In this document: positions 15,863 through 24,101 of the stretch, one piece after another
Numbering within the stretch: the stretch's first letter is position 1
Layout: each line of letters opens with the position of its first letter
NCBI GenBank assembly: GCA_002309015.1
Contig: DBWM01000050.1
Location: 1 to 53,388, forward strand
Length of the DNA stretch: 53,388 nucleotides
From: Myxococcales bacterium UBA1238
Lineage (GTDB): Bacteria > Myxococcota_A > Bradymonadia > UBA7976 > UBA1532
Direction of reading: 5' to 3'
Notes under the pieces: generated by a model
The model's database searches: none
What the model saw: only the letters and a program-made list of their open reading frames with translations
What the model was told of the DNA's origin: nothing
Position numbers and translations under genes: made by a program

Positions 15863-17620
15863 TCAAGGCGCTTTTTGGCCTCCGATCGCATCGATAGAGC
15901 CATCTTCTGCGTAAACCTTAATATAATAGCTACCCGATACGAGATCCTGGCTGTGGCTCAAATCGGCTTCAAATTGGCCATCGGTCACATAGACTCTCTG
16001 CTGTGCAACCATTTTTTCGTTGGCGTTCGCCCAGTTCCGGTGCACCACTTCTTCATCGATGTTGTCTTCATCGATCGGCTCGATGGGCTTCCAAATCGCA
16101 TTGCGCGCGCATTCCAGGGTCACGAGCGCGATCCCCGAAAAACCGTCGATATGGCCTTTCACATGCAGATTCTTGTCGGCATTTTTGCCTGTGATTTCAT
16201 CAAAAACTGCTGATTTAAAGGGCATTTTGGTTGCAGTCGCCGGATCCCCGAACAGGTTGTAAAGGTTTAAATGCTGATCGAGCGAGCGCGCTTGTTCTTC
16301 TGAGCTGAGATTGGCGAGCGATGCTGCGGTGTCGACCGTATTGCGGAAGGAATCTTTGTTTTCGATCAGGCGATGCTTCAGCAAAAGAGAAAGCTGACCC
16401 ACCGTGCGCGGCTGAAGATCGAAAGCGGCGCGTTCCAGTTCGTAAAAATAAACGGCATTGGGCAAGGGGTGAGAGGTGCCCGATGCGGCAAAAGTGGCGA
16501 TCGAAGCGTTGGGCAGCCAAAGGAGCGCTTCTGCAATCGAATCGCTTTCGCCCACATATACGCCGTTGGAACAGGCGAAGAAGAAGGTCATCGGCAAACG
16601 ATGCTGGCAGTTTAACTGCTCAATATTATTCAGTCTTAACCCCTCTGTGCCCGATGGCGATCCGTGTCCCATGTAGGCGGTGATCAGGTTGCCCGCGTTG
16701 AAGAGTTCGATCACCTTTTCTGGAAAAGGCGTGTAATAATAAGGACTTGAAGGCTGATAATAGGCGCCTGTGATCTCAAATGCGGGATGACCTAAATCCA
16801 GGCCTTTCATGACCACGTTTTCCAAAATCTTATTAATATTTTCTTTGAACCCGGGATCGCCCACATAAAACGCTAAACGGCGATTCCATGGACCCACTTC
16901 GTAAACAGATTCATAAGTTTTGAGCTTTTCAATGTAATTTGCTGCCTGTTCCCTGGTCTTTGCTGGGATGCGGCCCACCGCAACTTCGGGCATATGATCG
17001 CCGTCGAGATCCCCGTAATGGTTGTCGGTAAAGCAGCCGTTCGTCGAAGCCAAATCGTTTTCGCAAGGTTTGGCCAGGATTTGCCCTTCCTGGATCGCGT
17101 CTGCCTCCGGCGCATCGCCCAGCAATGCGAGGTAAAGCGTCTCGTTTTCGGGCAGATTGGCGCGCATGGCCTGCAGCTTTTCGTGAATCGCTGTCTCCAG
17201 GCCATCGACGGTGGGTACGCCCTGAACTAAATCAGAAACCTTATAGATCTCAACTAAATAGCCCATTTCTTTGCGCCAGTTTGCAAGGGTTTGGGCTTCC
17301 GCTTCCAGGCGATCATCTGCAACAAGCAAATAATTGGGTGCAGTGGGCGGCTCGATTGCAAATGAAGTGGCGTGAGGCTCCGTTTGCCATTCGATGGCGC
17401 CGTCCGTTTGTGGAAGGGCATCAGCGTCGCTTTCCGCATCCTGATCCGCATCCTGAGCGATTGCATCTTCGTTTACAGCGGCATCCTGGCGAGATTCCGC
17501 ATCCGTTTTGACCGGCAGCGATGCATCTTCCGACGCGTCATCGTCATCATCGCAGGCGATGAGCGACAGGCATGCGGCACAAACCCAAAAATGCGGTAAC
17601 TGCTTAAAATGAAACACCAT
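15863..17620 (-). CDS. Gingipain-like (C25) cysteine peptidase lipoprotein
   Basis: A 585-residue lipoprotein with a peptidase C25 catalytic domain. Lipobox SLIAC puts lipidation at Cys23, followed by DDDDDASEDA and a long acidic tether to about residue 80. The C25 fold starts at NYLLVADDRLEAEAQTLANWR; DGDHMPEVAVGRIPA (207-220) precedes the catalytic His319 in TAYMGHGS and the nucleophile Cys350 in TFFFACSNG. Both are present, so the enzyme should be active. The C-terminal 120 residues form a beta domain. Gingipains of Bacteroidetes use a type 9 sorting tail and a long propeptide; here there is a lipid anchor and tether instead. Substrate unknown; surface protein processing or predation are possibilities. 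Confidence 0.88.
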   Translation of the reverse strand: MVFHFKQLPHFWVCAACLSLIACDDDDDASEDASLPVKTDAESRQDAAVNEDAIAQDADQDAESDADALPQTDGAIEWQTEPHATSFAIEPPTAPNYLLVADDRLEAEAQTLANWRKEMGYLVEIYKVSDLVQGVPTVDGLETAIHEKLQAMRANLPENETLYLALLGDAPEADAIQEGQILAKPCENDLASTNGCFTDNHYGDLDGDHMPEVAVGRIPAKTREQAANYIEKLKTYESVYEVGPWNRRLAFYVGDPGFKENINKILENVVMKGLDLGHPAFEITGAYYQPSSPYYYTPFPEKVIELFNAGNLITAYMGHGSPSGTEGLRLNNIEQLNCQHRLPMTFFFACSNGVYVGESDSIAEALLWLPNASIATFAASGTSHPLPNAVYFYELERAAFDLQPRTVGQLSLLLKHRLIENKDSFRNTVDTAASLANLSSEEQARSLDQHLNLYNLFGDPATATKMPFKSAVFDEITGKNADKNLHVKGHIDGFSGIALVTLECARNAIWKPIEPIDEDNIDEEVVHRNWANANEKMVAQQRVYVTDGQFEADLSHSQDLVSGSYYIKVYAEDGSIDAIGGQKAP

Positions 17621-17745
17621 TTTCGTCTCCTCTTTTCTGAAAAGGCACTCCCAATCATAACAGGGAGCGGCTGCAGTTGAAATCGTTTTTATGCGTTTTT
17701 AAAAGCCCATAAAAAGGGTTGCCCGCAGGAGGTGATCCGGGCAAA

Positions 17746-19935
17746 TTGAAGGCGATGTTTGATTCTATAATTTTGGGCTTGTTGTTTTTAGCCCAGCCGT
17801 CCGTGCATTATGACGATTGGGTGCCCATCGCTTCGATGGTTCGGGTAGGGGACGGTGAGCGCGCTGAGGCAGAGTTGTTGCAACTCCAGGTGAGTCAATC
17901 AGAAAAGCCCATCTGGTCGCTGCTTTTGGCCGAGGCTTTGCTCTGCAAAAAACAGGGGCAGGCGGCCCTCGAACAGCTGGATCAGACGCCTTCGCTCGAC
18001 GGTTTTGACTGGCCGCTTCGCTGGTTGCGTTTTCGGGCCACGGCGATGGCGGGTTTGCCGGTGGCTCAGGCGGCCTCTGAGGTGATGAGCGATCCGCGCG
18101 CTTCGGTAGAGGAATCGGCCGAAGCCGAATTGGCTCTGATTGACGAGCAGTTAAAGCAAAATCATCAAGATCCTAAGACGATAGCTGCATTGAAGCGCCT
18201 GATGCGCAGCGGTTACCCCACGATTCAGGTGAAGGCCGCAGAAAGACTCGCAAATCTGGGCGATCCTTCGGCCATCAGCCTGCTGCTTATCAAAGAGGGT
18301 GCGACGGCCGAAGGTCAAAGGGTGGCCACTTCCGAACGCTTGAATGCACTGACACCTGAAAAACGGGCGGAACGGGCAAAAAATCTTTTTAAAGCGCGCG
18401 CTTATGAACTGGCACGGCCTGATTTTCAGCGCCTCTTGAACGAAGGTTCTCCAGAGGATCGCCAGGAAGCGGCTTCCCGTCTGGCTTCGACCAGTCTGCG
18501 GCTTTTTGAGCATTACGACGATGCGCTGCAGATGCTCGATCGCGTGCGCAGGGGACCCAATCCCGGTTTGGCCAAGTCTTCTTTATATTCAAAGGCGATG
18601 GTGCTGGCGCGACAGGAGCGTTACGCCGAAGCGGAGGCCTCTGCGGAGGCTTATTTAAAAGCGGCGCCCAAGGGCGATTATGCCACCGAAGCGCGCTTTC
18701 TGATCGCACGCTCAGCGCATCGAAGGCGAGATTTTAATAAAGAAATCGCACAGTTAGAAGCACTTTTGGCCACAAAGCCCAAAGACAAGCCCAAATGGCG
18801 CTGGTTTTTGGCCTGGGCGCATCTGCAGGCGCATCATTACCCGCAGGCTCAGACGATCTTGCGGGAGTTGAGCGGCAATCGCAATCTGATCATCGGCCCC
18901 AAAGCGCTCTACTGGCTCGCGCGATCCTACGACGAGCAAGGCAAGACGGCGGAGCGCGATCGCGTTTTAAACGAGCTTTTGCAGCGCGCACCCGACGGCT
19001 ATTACGGCATCCTGGGGGCCAAATTCCGGGCGCATTTGCAGGGCAGGCCGTTCGGGATAGAGCGCCATTCTGAGCCCATCTCCTGGCCTAAATGCGATCT
19101 AAATGAGATGCTGCTCGCTGTGCCCGAATCGTTAAAACCTCAGTTTGAGGCGATGGCGCGCCTGATTGCGGTGGGTCAAATCAAGTTTGCGCGCAGTTAT
19201 GAATCGCTTTTTCGTAATCAAATCGAGGGGTTTAAAGATTTCGATCGCTGTCTGGATGATCGATTGGAGCATTACGGGGCGCGTTGGAAGGTGCAGTCTT
19301 TGCCCAGGCTGCCCTGGGTTGAGGGCGCGCTTCAAAAATCGCCCGGCGTGCAAATCGAGGCGTACCCGCAGGCTTACCTCCATCTTGCAAGGGCGGCGGG
19401 TCACATGTACGACGTCTCACCCTGGTGGCTCCTCGCGCATATGCTGCAGGAAAGCCGGTTTAAGGAGCGCCAGATCAGCGGGGCAGGGGCTTTGGGGCTT
19501 CTTCAGATTCTGCCCAGAACCGGTCACCGCATCGCCGCGCAACTCCAGTTCCCTCAAGGGGATTTTTACGATGGCATGCTTTCCAGATCAGAGATCGCGA
19601 TCCGCTATGCCGCCTGGTATTTATCGGCTTTGAGGGCAGATTTTGGGGGCAGTCAGCCCATGGCGATCGCTTCCTATAACGGGGGGCCCCGCCGGATGGC
19701 CGCCGTCGTAAGCGAGCAAAAACACTTGATGGGCGGCCAATTGAGCGGCTTTGGCGCTTTTGAGCAGCTCATCGAAGAGATCGATGCGCACGAGACGCGA
19801 AACTATGTGCGCAAGGTCACCGATCACGCGATCCGCTTTGCGTGGCTTTACGGAACCGATCAAGAATTGAACCAGTTAGCTCAAGATCTGGTGCCTAATG
19901 AGGTGAGTGAAGCCCTGGGAGAGGTGAGATTTTGA
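17746..19935 (+). CDS. Soluble lytic murein transglycosylase with TPR-like superhelix (SLT)
   Basis: A 729-residue protein combining a long alpha-helical TPR-like N-terminal region (about residues 150-450) and a C-terminal SLT lysozyme-fold domain. It cleaves the MurNAc-GlcNAc bond of peptidoglycan, leaving 1,6-anhydro ends. The catalytic Glu569 is in HMLQESRFKE, followed by GAGALGLLQILP, IASYNGGPRRM and HETRNYVRKV, all expected. The start is uncertain: TTG 17746 follows a perfect AGGAGGTGATC (17727-17737); ATG 17755 would place that SD too far upstream. The hydrophobic stretch near the N-terminus suggests export. It overlaps the AsmA/GT51 gene by four bases, so both are made together. Confidence 0.9.
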   Translation: MKAMFDSIILGLLFLAQPSVHYDDWVPIASMVRVGDGERAEAELLQLQVSQSEKPIWSLLLAEALLCKKQGQAALEQLDQTPSLDGFDWPLRWLRFRATAMAGLPVAQAASEVMSDPRASVEESAEAELALIDEQLKQNHQDPKTIAALKRLMRSGYPTIQVKAAERLANLGDPSAISLLLIKEGATAEGQRVATSERLNALTPEKRAERAKNLFKARAYELARPDFQRLLNEGSPEDRQEAASRLASTSLRLFEHYDDALQMLDRVRRGPNPGLAKSSLYSKAMVLARQERYAEAEASAEAYLKAAPKGDYATEARFLIARSAHRRRDFNKEIAQLEALLATKPKDKPKWRWFLAWAHLQAHHYPQAQTILRELSGNRNLIIGPKALYWLARSYDEQGKTAERDRVLNELLQRAPDGYYGILGAKFRAHLQGRPFGIERHSEPISWPKCDLNEMLLAVPESLKPQFEAMARLIAVGQIKFARSYESLFRNQIEGFKDFDRCLDDRLEHYGARWKVQSLPRLPWVEGALQKSPGVQIEAYPQAYLHLARAAGHMYDVSPWWLLAHMLQESRFKERQISGAGALGLLQILPRTGHRIAAQLQFPQGDFYDGMLSRSEIAIRYAAWYLSALRADFGGSQPMAIASYNGGPRRMAAVVSEQKHLMGGQLSGFGAFEQLIEEIDAHETRNYVRKVTDHAIRFAWLYGTDQELNQLAQDLVPNEVSEALGEVRF

Positions 19936-22703
19936 AACGCCGTTGGAAAATTTTACTCCTGCTGCTGAGCTTGCTGCTCGCAGGGATCATCGCTGCACCT
20001 TACGCGCTTCTGCATTACGGCGAAGCCAAGTTACAGCGCATCGCCAAAGATCATCAAATGGAGATCCATTGGCAAAAATTAGACTGGACCTGGAGTCTGG
20101 GAATCGCATTTCAAAATCTGCAACTCTCGCTCCCTCAAGGCATTTCGCTTTCAACGGAACGCTTTTTAGCCCATCTCTCCTGGTCTGATCTGTTACATCG
20201 GGAAGTGACCTTTACAGATCTTCAAATCCAGAAAGCCGAAGTCACACTCGATCTCGATCGATGGCAGCAGGAGCGCGCTCAGGGCGCATCTCATCAGGGG
20301 CGAAGCTCACAATGGCTCGATCGCCTGCCCGATCTGCAGGTTGAACAGGCCAATCTCCATTTTTTGCGCGAGAACAAAGAACTGGCTGATTTTAAAACAG
20401 ATTTGCTCGAGATCTTTCCCCGCCAGCGAAGGGTTTCTGGGCAGGGGCAATGGCAGAGTTACGCCTGGACCGATTGGCTGCCTGAACAATGCGATTTTCG
20501 TTTTGAGTCCATCTATGATCCGAGTCAAAAACAGATCTGGGTTCAGATTTCTGGCCTCGATCAGCCTTTAAAAGGGCAGCTGCACCGGGAGCCCTGGACG
20601 CTGAACTGGCAGTTGCAGCAAGCGGAATTGAGCTTAAACCGTGATCTCAGGGGAACGGTTTTATTACATGATCTGGAGAGTCAGCTGTCTCATCAGGATC
20701 GGTTATGGATGACCGCATCGTTTCAACAGTTTGCCCTCAATCACAAGACCACAAACAGCGGTGCTCCTTTTCAGTTCCAATTGAAGGATTCTGAAATCTC
20801 CTTTTATTTAAACCAGTTAGAACCCAAAATGTCGGGAAGTCTGCCTCAGGCTTTGCGCATCGAAACGGGTACATTCAGCCAGCTGGCGCTCTCTTCCCGA
20901 CTGGAACGACTCTTTTATGCCCTGCCTTTAAAGCCGCTCAGCAAAGCGCTCGCTCTCTTTCAAAAATATCGCTTTGATTTTGAATGCTTATGGGAACAGC
21001 TGTCGATCCGTATGGTCGATCAGTCAAACGAAAAAGAGACGGTGGTCACCCAGGGAGAAGGCCGCATTTCGGCAAAAGATCTGCAATTTCAAGGGCAAGT
21101 GGCCGATGGTGTAGTTTCTTTGGCGATGGCTTTCGATCCCTTGGCGCGCAGCCTTCTGGTGCCGGAATGGCTCGAACTCTCTGTGCGCGGTCTCGATCTG
21201 AAAGTGGTGGAGCAATGGAACAAAAAATGGTGGGGCCGCTCTTTTGGCCTGAGGCATTTTAACGGTATCTTGTCGGGGCAACTCTTTGCTTTTAAAGGAG
21301 ATTTGCTTAGAGCCTGGGATGAGGATTTTGAAACTCTTTTGGCTTTGGAGCCCGATAACGCACATCTTTGGGTGCAATTGCAGGAAGATTTGAAAGACGA
21401 TCTGAAGGCCTTTAAAAAGGGAAACGAGGCTTTTAGCTTCTTTTATTCAAAATTTTCATTGGATTCCGGAAAGTTACAGCTCAAACCCTTGTCGAGAGAG
21501 CCCATTCGGGACATCGATTTTGAAGGCGAAGCGGAAGGCTTTCAGAAACAGGATGGCGGCGAATTTGCACTGTCGCTTCACATGAAAGATTTGCACCTGA
21601 GTTCGTATCATGTGCTTAAATCTTTTTTGAAATCACCAACTTGGGAGATGTCCGGCTATCTGGATCCCGCCCTTTGTCAATCGGCTTTTTCGTCGTTGCC
21701 GCCCGATCTCTTTGGACCTTACGCGGATGCGAAACTGGAGGGCTATTTCAGCGGATTTGCATGGCAATTGAGCGTGCCGCTCGATCAGCCGAGGCAGTTA
21801 AAAGCCAATCTCGACGAGCTCAGATTGAGGGATTGTACGGTCGCTCAATTGAACGCCAAAAAGGAGGCCTGGCCTGAATTTGAGTTGCGCGACGGGGAGT
21901 TACCCAGATCCTGGGCGAACCTGCGATCCGATGTGAACTGGCTTTATTTACCCTTTAGAATGAGGCCGAGGGAAGGCATATCCGAAGATGCAGATGTGAT
22001 CATCGGTCCGGGAGCTTCAGGATATGTGCCTTTGGGCCAAATGCCCGATTTTGTTTATGGTGCCGCGTATTTAAGTGAAGAGATGGGCTTTTTCATCAGC
22101 AGAGGGGTTGCGCCATCGCTGATTAAAAAAGCTCTGCGCCTCGATCTGGAAGGAGGCCGATTTGTGTATGGAGGCTCGACGGTTACACAGCAGCTGGTCA
22201 AAAATCTGTTTTTAACGCGCGAAAAAACCCTTGTGCGCAAGCTCAGGGAAGCTTTGATCGCTTTGCGCCTGGCCTATGCCGTCGACAAGCGGCGCATTCT
22301 GGAACTCTATTTAAATTGCATCGAATTCGGGCCCGATATTTACGGGATCGGGGCTGCGGCTGAGTATTATTTCCAGAAGAAAGTCAGGGACTTACGTCCC
22401 ATGGAAGCGATCTTTCTGGCGATGTTGAAACCCTCTCCTCTGGTGGGCCGCAACTTTAAAAAGCGGGGTTCTACGCCCGAGTTCCCCTATTGGTTTAAGC
22501 GCTTTGATGTATTGCTGGAGCGGCTGGTCGACTATGGTTATCTGACGCCGGAGCAGGCAGAAATAGAACGGCCGCATCACAGTTTTTATTGGCAGAATGG
22601 GCAATATATCGATTTACGCAAAGCGGAGCCCATGCTTGAAAATAACAATCATGTTGAAAATATATCAGACTACACTGTTAAAATTCCTGTTCCATTTCAC
22701 TAG
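19932..22703 (+). CDS. AsmA-like protein fused to GT51 peptidoglycan glycosyltransferase domain
   Basis: A 923-residue membrane protein. An N-terminal transmembrane helix (KILLLLLSLLLAGIIAAPYALL) is followed by about 600 residues of AsmA/TamB-like beta-rich repeats. The C-terminal domain (about 690-890) is GT51: the catalytic Glu716 in YLSEEMGFF, then GGSTVTQQLVKNLFLTREKT, RKLREALIALRL and KRRILELYLNCIEFG. Unlike PBP1 there is no transpeptidase domain. Motif 1 is unusual: ED-x2-F-x2-H becomes EE-x2-F-x2-S, losing the His. Translation starts at TTG 19932, overlapping the TGA of the lytic transglycosylase, after GGAGAGGTGAG. Expected to polymerise lipid II or act on a related glycan; the AsmA part may touch the outer membrane or lipid transport. 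Confidence 0.85.
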   Translation: MKRRWKILLLLLSLLLAGIIAAPYALLHYGEAKLQRIAKDHQMEIHWQKLDWTWSLGIAFQNLQLSLPQGISLSTERFLAHLSWSDLLHREVTFTDLQIQKAEVTLDLDRWQQERAQGASHQGRSSQWLDRLPDLQVEQANLHFLRENKELADFKTDLLEIFPRQRRVSGQGQWQSYAWTDWLPEQCDFRFESIYDPSQKQIWVQISGLDQPLKGQLHREPWTLNWQLQQAELSLNRDLRGTVLLHDLESQLSHQDRLWMTASFQQFALNHKTTNSGAPFQFQLKDSEISFYLNQLEPKMSGSLPQALRIETGTFSQLALSSRLERLFYALPLKPLSKALALFQKYRFDFECLWEQLSIRMVDQSNEKETVVTQGEGRISAKDLQFQGQVADGVVSLAMAFDPLARSLLVPEWLELSVRGLDLKVVEQWNKKWWGRSFGLRHFNGILSGQLFAFKGDLLRAWDEDFETLLALEPDNAHLWVQLQEDLKDDLKAFKKGNEAFSFFYSKFSLDSGKLQLKPLSREPIRDIDFEGEAEGFQKQDGGEFALSLHMKDLHLSSYHVLKSFLKSPTWEMSGYLDPALCQSAFSSLPPDLFGPYADAKLEGYFSGFAWQLSVPLDQPRQLKANLDELRLRDCTVAQLNAKKEAWPEFELRDGELPRSWANLRSDVNWLYLPFRMRPREGISEDADVIIGPGASGYVPLGQMPDFVYGAAYLSEEMGFFISRGVAPSLIKKALRLDLEGGRFVYGGSTVTQQLVKNLFLTREKTLVRKLREALIALRLAYAVDKRRILELYLNCIEFGPDIYGIGAAAEYYFQKKVRDLRPMEAIFLAMLKPSPLVGRNFKKRGSTPEFPYWFKRFDVLLERLVDYGYLTPEQAEIERPHHSFYWQNGQYIDLRKAEPMLENNNHVENISDYTVKIPVPFH

Positions 22704-22804
22704 GTTACATTCTTTTTATAGCGAATGCGCTCTTTGCTTTACCCGCGCATTTGAAACTGGTAATGCTGTTTTGTGATTTGGATGGCCCTAAAGGAGCTGT
22801 GCAG

Positions 22805-23032
22805 ATGTCTGATGAAAATTTAACTGCGCCATACATGGAAGTCGATGCCGAGCTCTGTAAAGGTTGCTTGATGTGCATTGGGGTTTGTCCCAAAAAAGTC
22901 ATCGAGCAGAGCAAAAAGCTCAATTCCGCAAGCTATCATCCGGTCTATTACGCGGGGCAGGGCTGCCTGGGATGTGGCATGTGTTTTTATGCATGCCCGG
23001 AGCCTGGTGCCATTCGGGTCGTTAAGCCTTAA
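22805..23032 (+). CDS. 2[4Fe-4S] ferredoxin-type subunit of 2-oxoacid:ferredoxin oxidoreductase (delta)
   Basis: A 75-residue iron-sulfur protein with two [4Fe-4S] binding motifs, CKGCLMCIGVCPK and CLGCGMCFYACPEP. It carries electrons from the oxidoreductase active site to free ferredoxin. ATG 22805 is chosen because AAGGAG lies eight bases upstream (22791-22796). It begins the operon: the alpha subunit starts 12 bases after its stop. Short length and position fit the delta (KorD/VorD) subunit. Confidence 0.9.
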   Translation: MSDENLTAPYMEVDAELCKGCLMCIGVCPKKVIEQSKKLNSASYHPVYYAGQGCLGCGMCFYACPEPGAIRVVKP

Positions 23033-23044
23033 AAGGAGGATTGC

Positions 23045-24091
23045 ATGACTACACAACTGATGAAAGGCAACGACGCCGTGATCATCGGCGCGCTCGCTGC
23101 AGGATGTCGCGTCTATTTTGGGTATCCCATCACGCCTGCAAGCGAAATTGCGCATGCTGCGGCAAGGCATTTTCCTGCATTGGGCGGCGTATTTGTTCAG
23201 GCAGAAAGCGAAGTTGCAGCGATCAACATGGTGTATGGCACTGCGGGGATGGGTGTTCGATGCATGACAGCCTCCTCATCGCCAGGGTTCAGTTTAAAGC
23301 AGGAAGGTCTCTCATATTGCGCGGGCGCCGAGCTGCCTTGTGTGGTGATCGATGTCAACCGTGGCGGTCCCGGACTGGGCAACATTGCGCCTGAGCAGAG
23401 CGATTATTTTCAGGTCACCAAGGGTGGCGGTCACGGCAGCTATCGCCTGATCACGCTTGCGCCCAACTCAGCGCAAGAGATGTGTGATTTAACCTTCCTG
23501 GCCTTCGATTTGGCGGATCAATACCGAACGCCCGCCTGCCTGCTCGCCGACGGCGTGATCGGTCAGATGATGGAAGCGGTGGATGTGCCCAAAGCGCGCC
23601 CCGTACCCTTTGATCACAGCGATTGGGCGGTGCGCGGAACGCCGGAGACGCGGCATCTGATCACTTCCATTTATCTGGAAGCCGATGCGCTCGAAGCTCA
23701 CAACTTAAAGCTGGCGCAGAAATACCAGCGCATCACCGAAAACGAAGTGCGCTTTGAGGAATATTGCACCGAAGATGCGGATTTGATCGTGGTCGCTTAC
23801 GGTGTGGTCTCGCGGCTTGCGTCTTCGGCCATCGATCTGGCGCGCCAGCAGGGCTTAAAGGTGGGGTTGCTGCGGCCCATCACGCTTTGGCCGTTCCCTT
23901 CACAAAAAATCGCGCAACTTGCCGAAACAACAAAGGTTTTTCTTTCACTAGAGCTGAACAGCATGGGGCAGATGGTGGAAGATGTACGCCTTGCGGTAAA
24001 TGGCAAAAAGCCTGTTTACTTTGTTGGTCATTGCGGCGGCAAAAACTTTGGATGCCAGGAAATCGTCGATTTGATGAAGAAATACTTGTGA
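23045..24091 (+). CDS. 2-oxoacid:ferredoxin oxidoreductase alpha subunit (KorA/VorB-like)
   Basis: A 348-residue alpha subunit, cytoplasmic, of an enzyme that oxidatively decarboxylates a 2-oxoacid to an acyl-CoA while reducing ferredoxin. Visible motifs: GNDAVIIGALAAGCRVYFGYPITPASEI, FVQAESEVAAINMVYGTA and TASSSPGFSLKQEGLSY, all typical of the pyrimidine-binding domain, and PGLGNIAPEQSDYF. The C-terminal Rossmann-like domain ends VYFVGHCGG. AAAAGGAGGA lies properly before the ATG. The size and motifs match VorB (3-methyl-2-oxobutanoate) and KorA (2-oxoglutarate) equally, so the substrate remains open. Genes are ordered delta-alpha-(beta/gamma). Confidence 0.88.
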   Translation: MTTQLMKGNDAVIIGALAAGCRVYFGYPITPASEIAHAAARHFPALGGVFVQAESEVAAINMVYGTAGMGVRCMTASSSPGFSLKQEGLSYCAGAELPCVVIDVNRGGPGLGNIAPEQSDYFQVTKGGGHGSYRLITLAPNSAQEMCDLTFLAFDLADQYRTPACLLADGVIGQMMEAVDVPKARPVPFDHSDWAVRGTPETRHLITSIYLEADALEAHNLKLAQKYQRITENEVRFEEYCTEDADLIVVAYGVVSRLASSAIDLARQQGLKVGLLRPITLWPFPSQKIAQLAETTKVFLSLELNSMGQMVEDVRLAVNGKKPVYFVGHCGGKNFGCQEIVDLMKKYL

Positions 24092-24101
24092 GGAGACGCT
24101 C

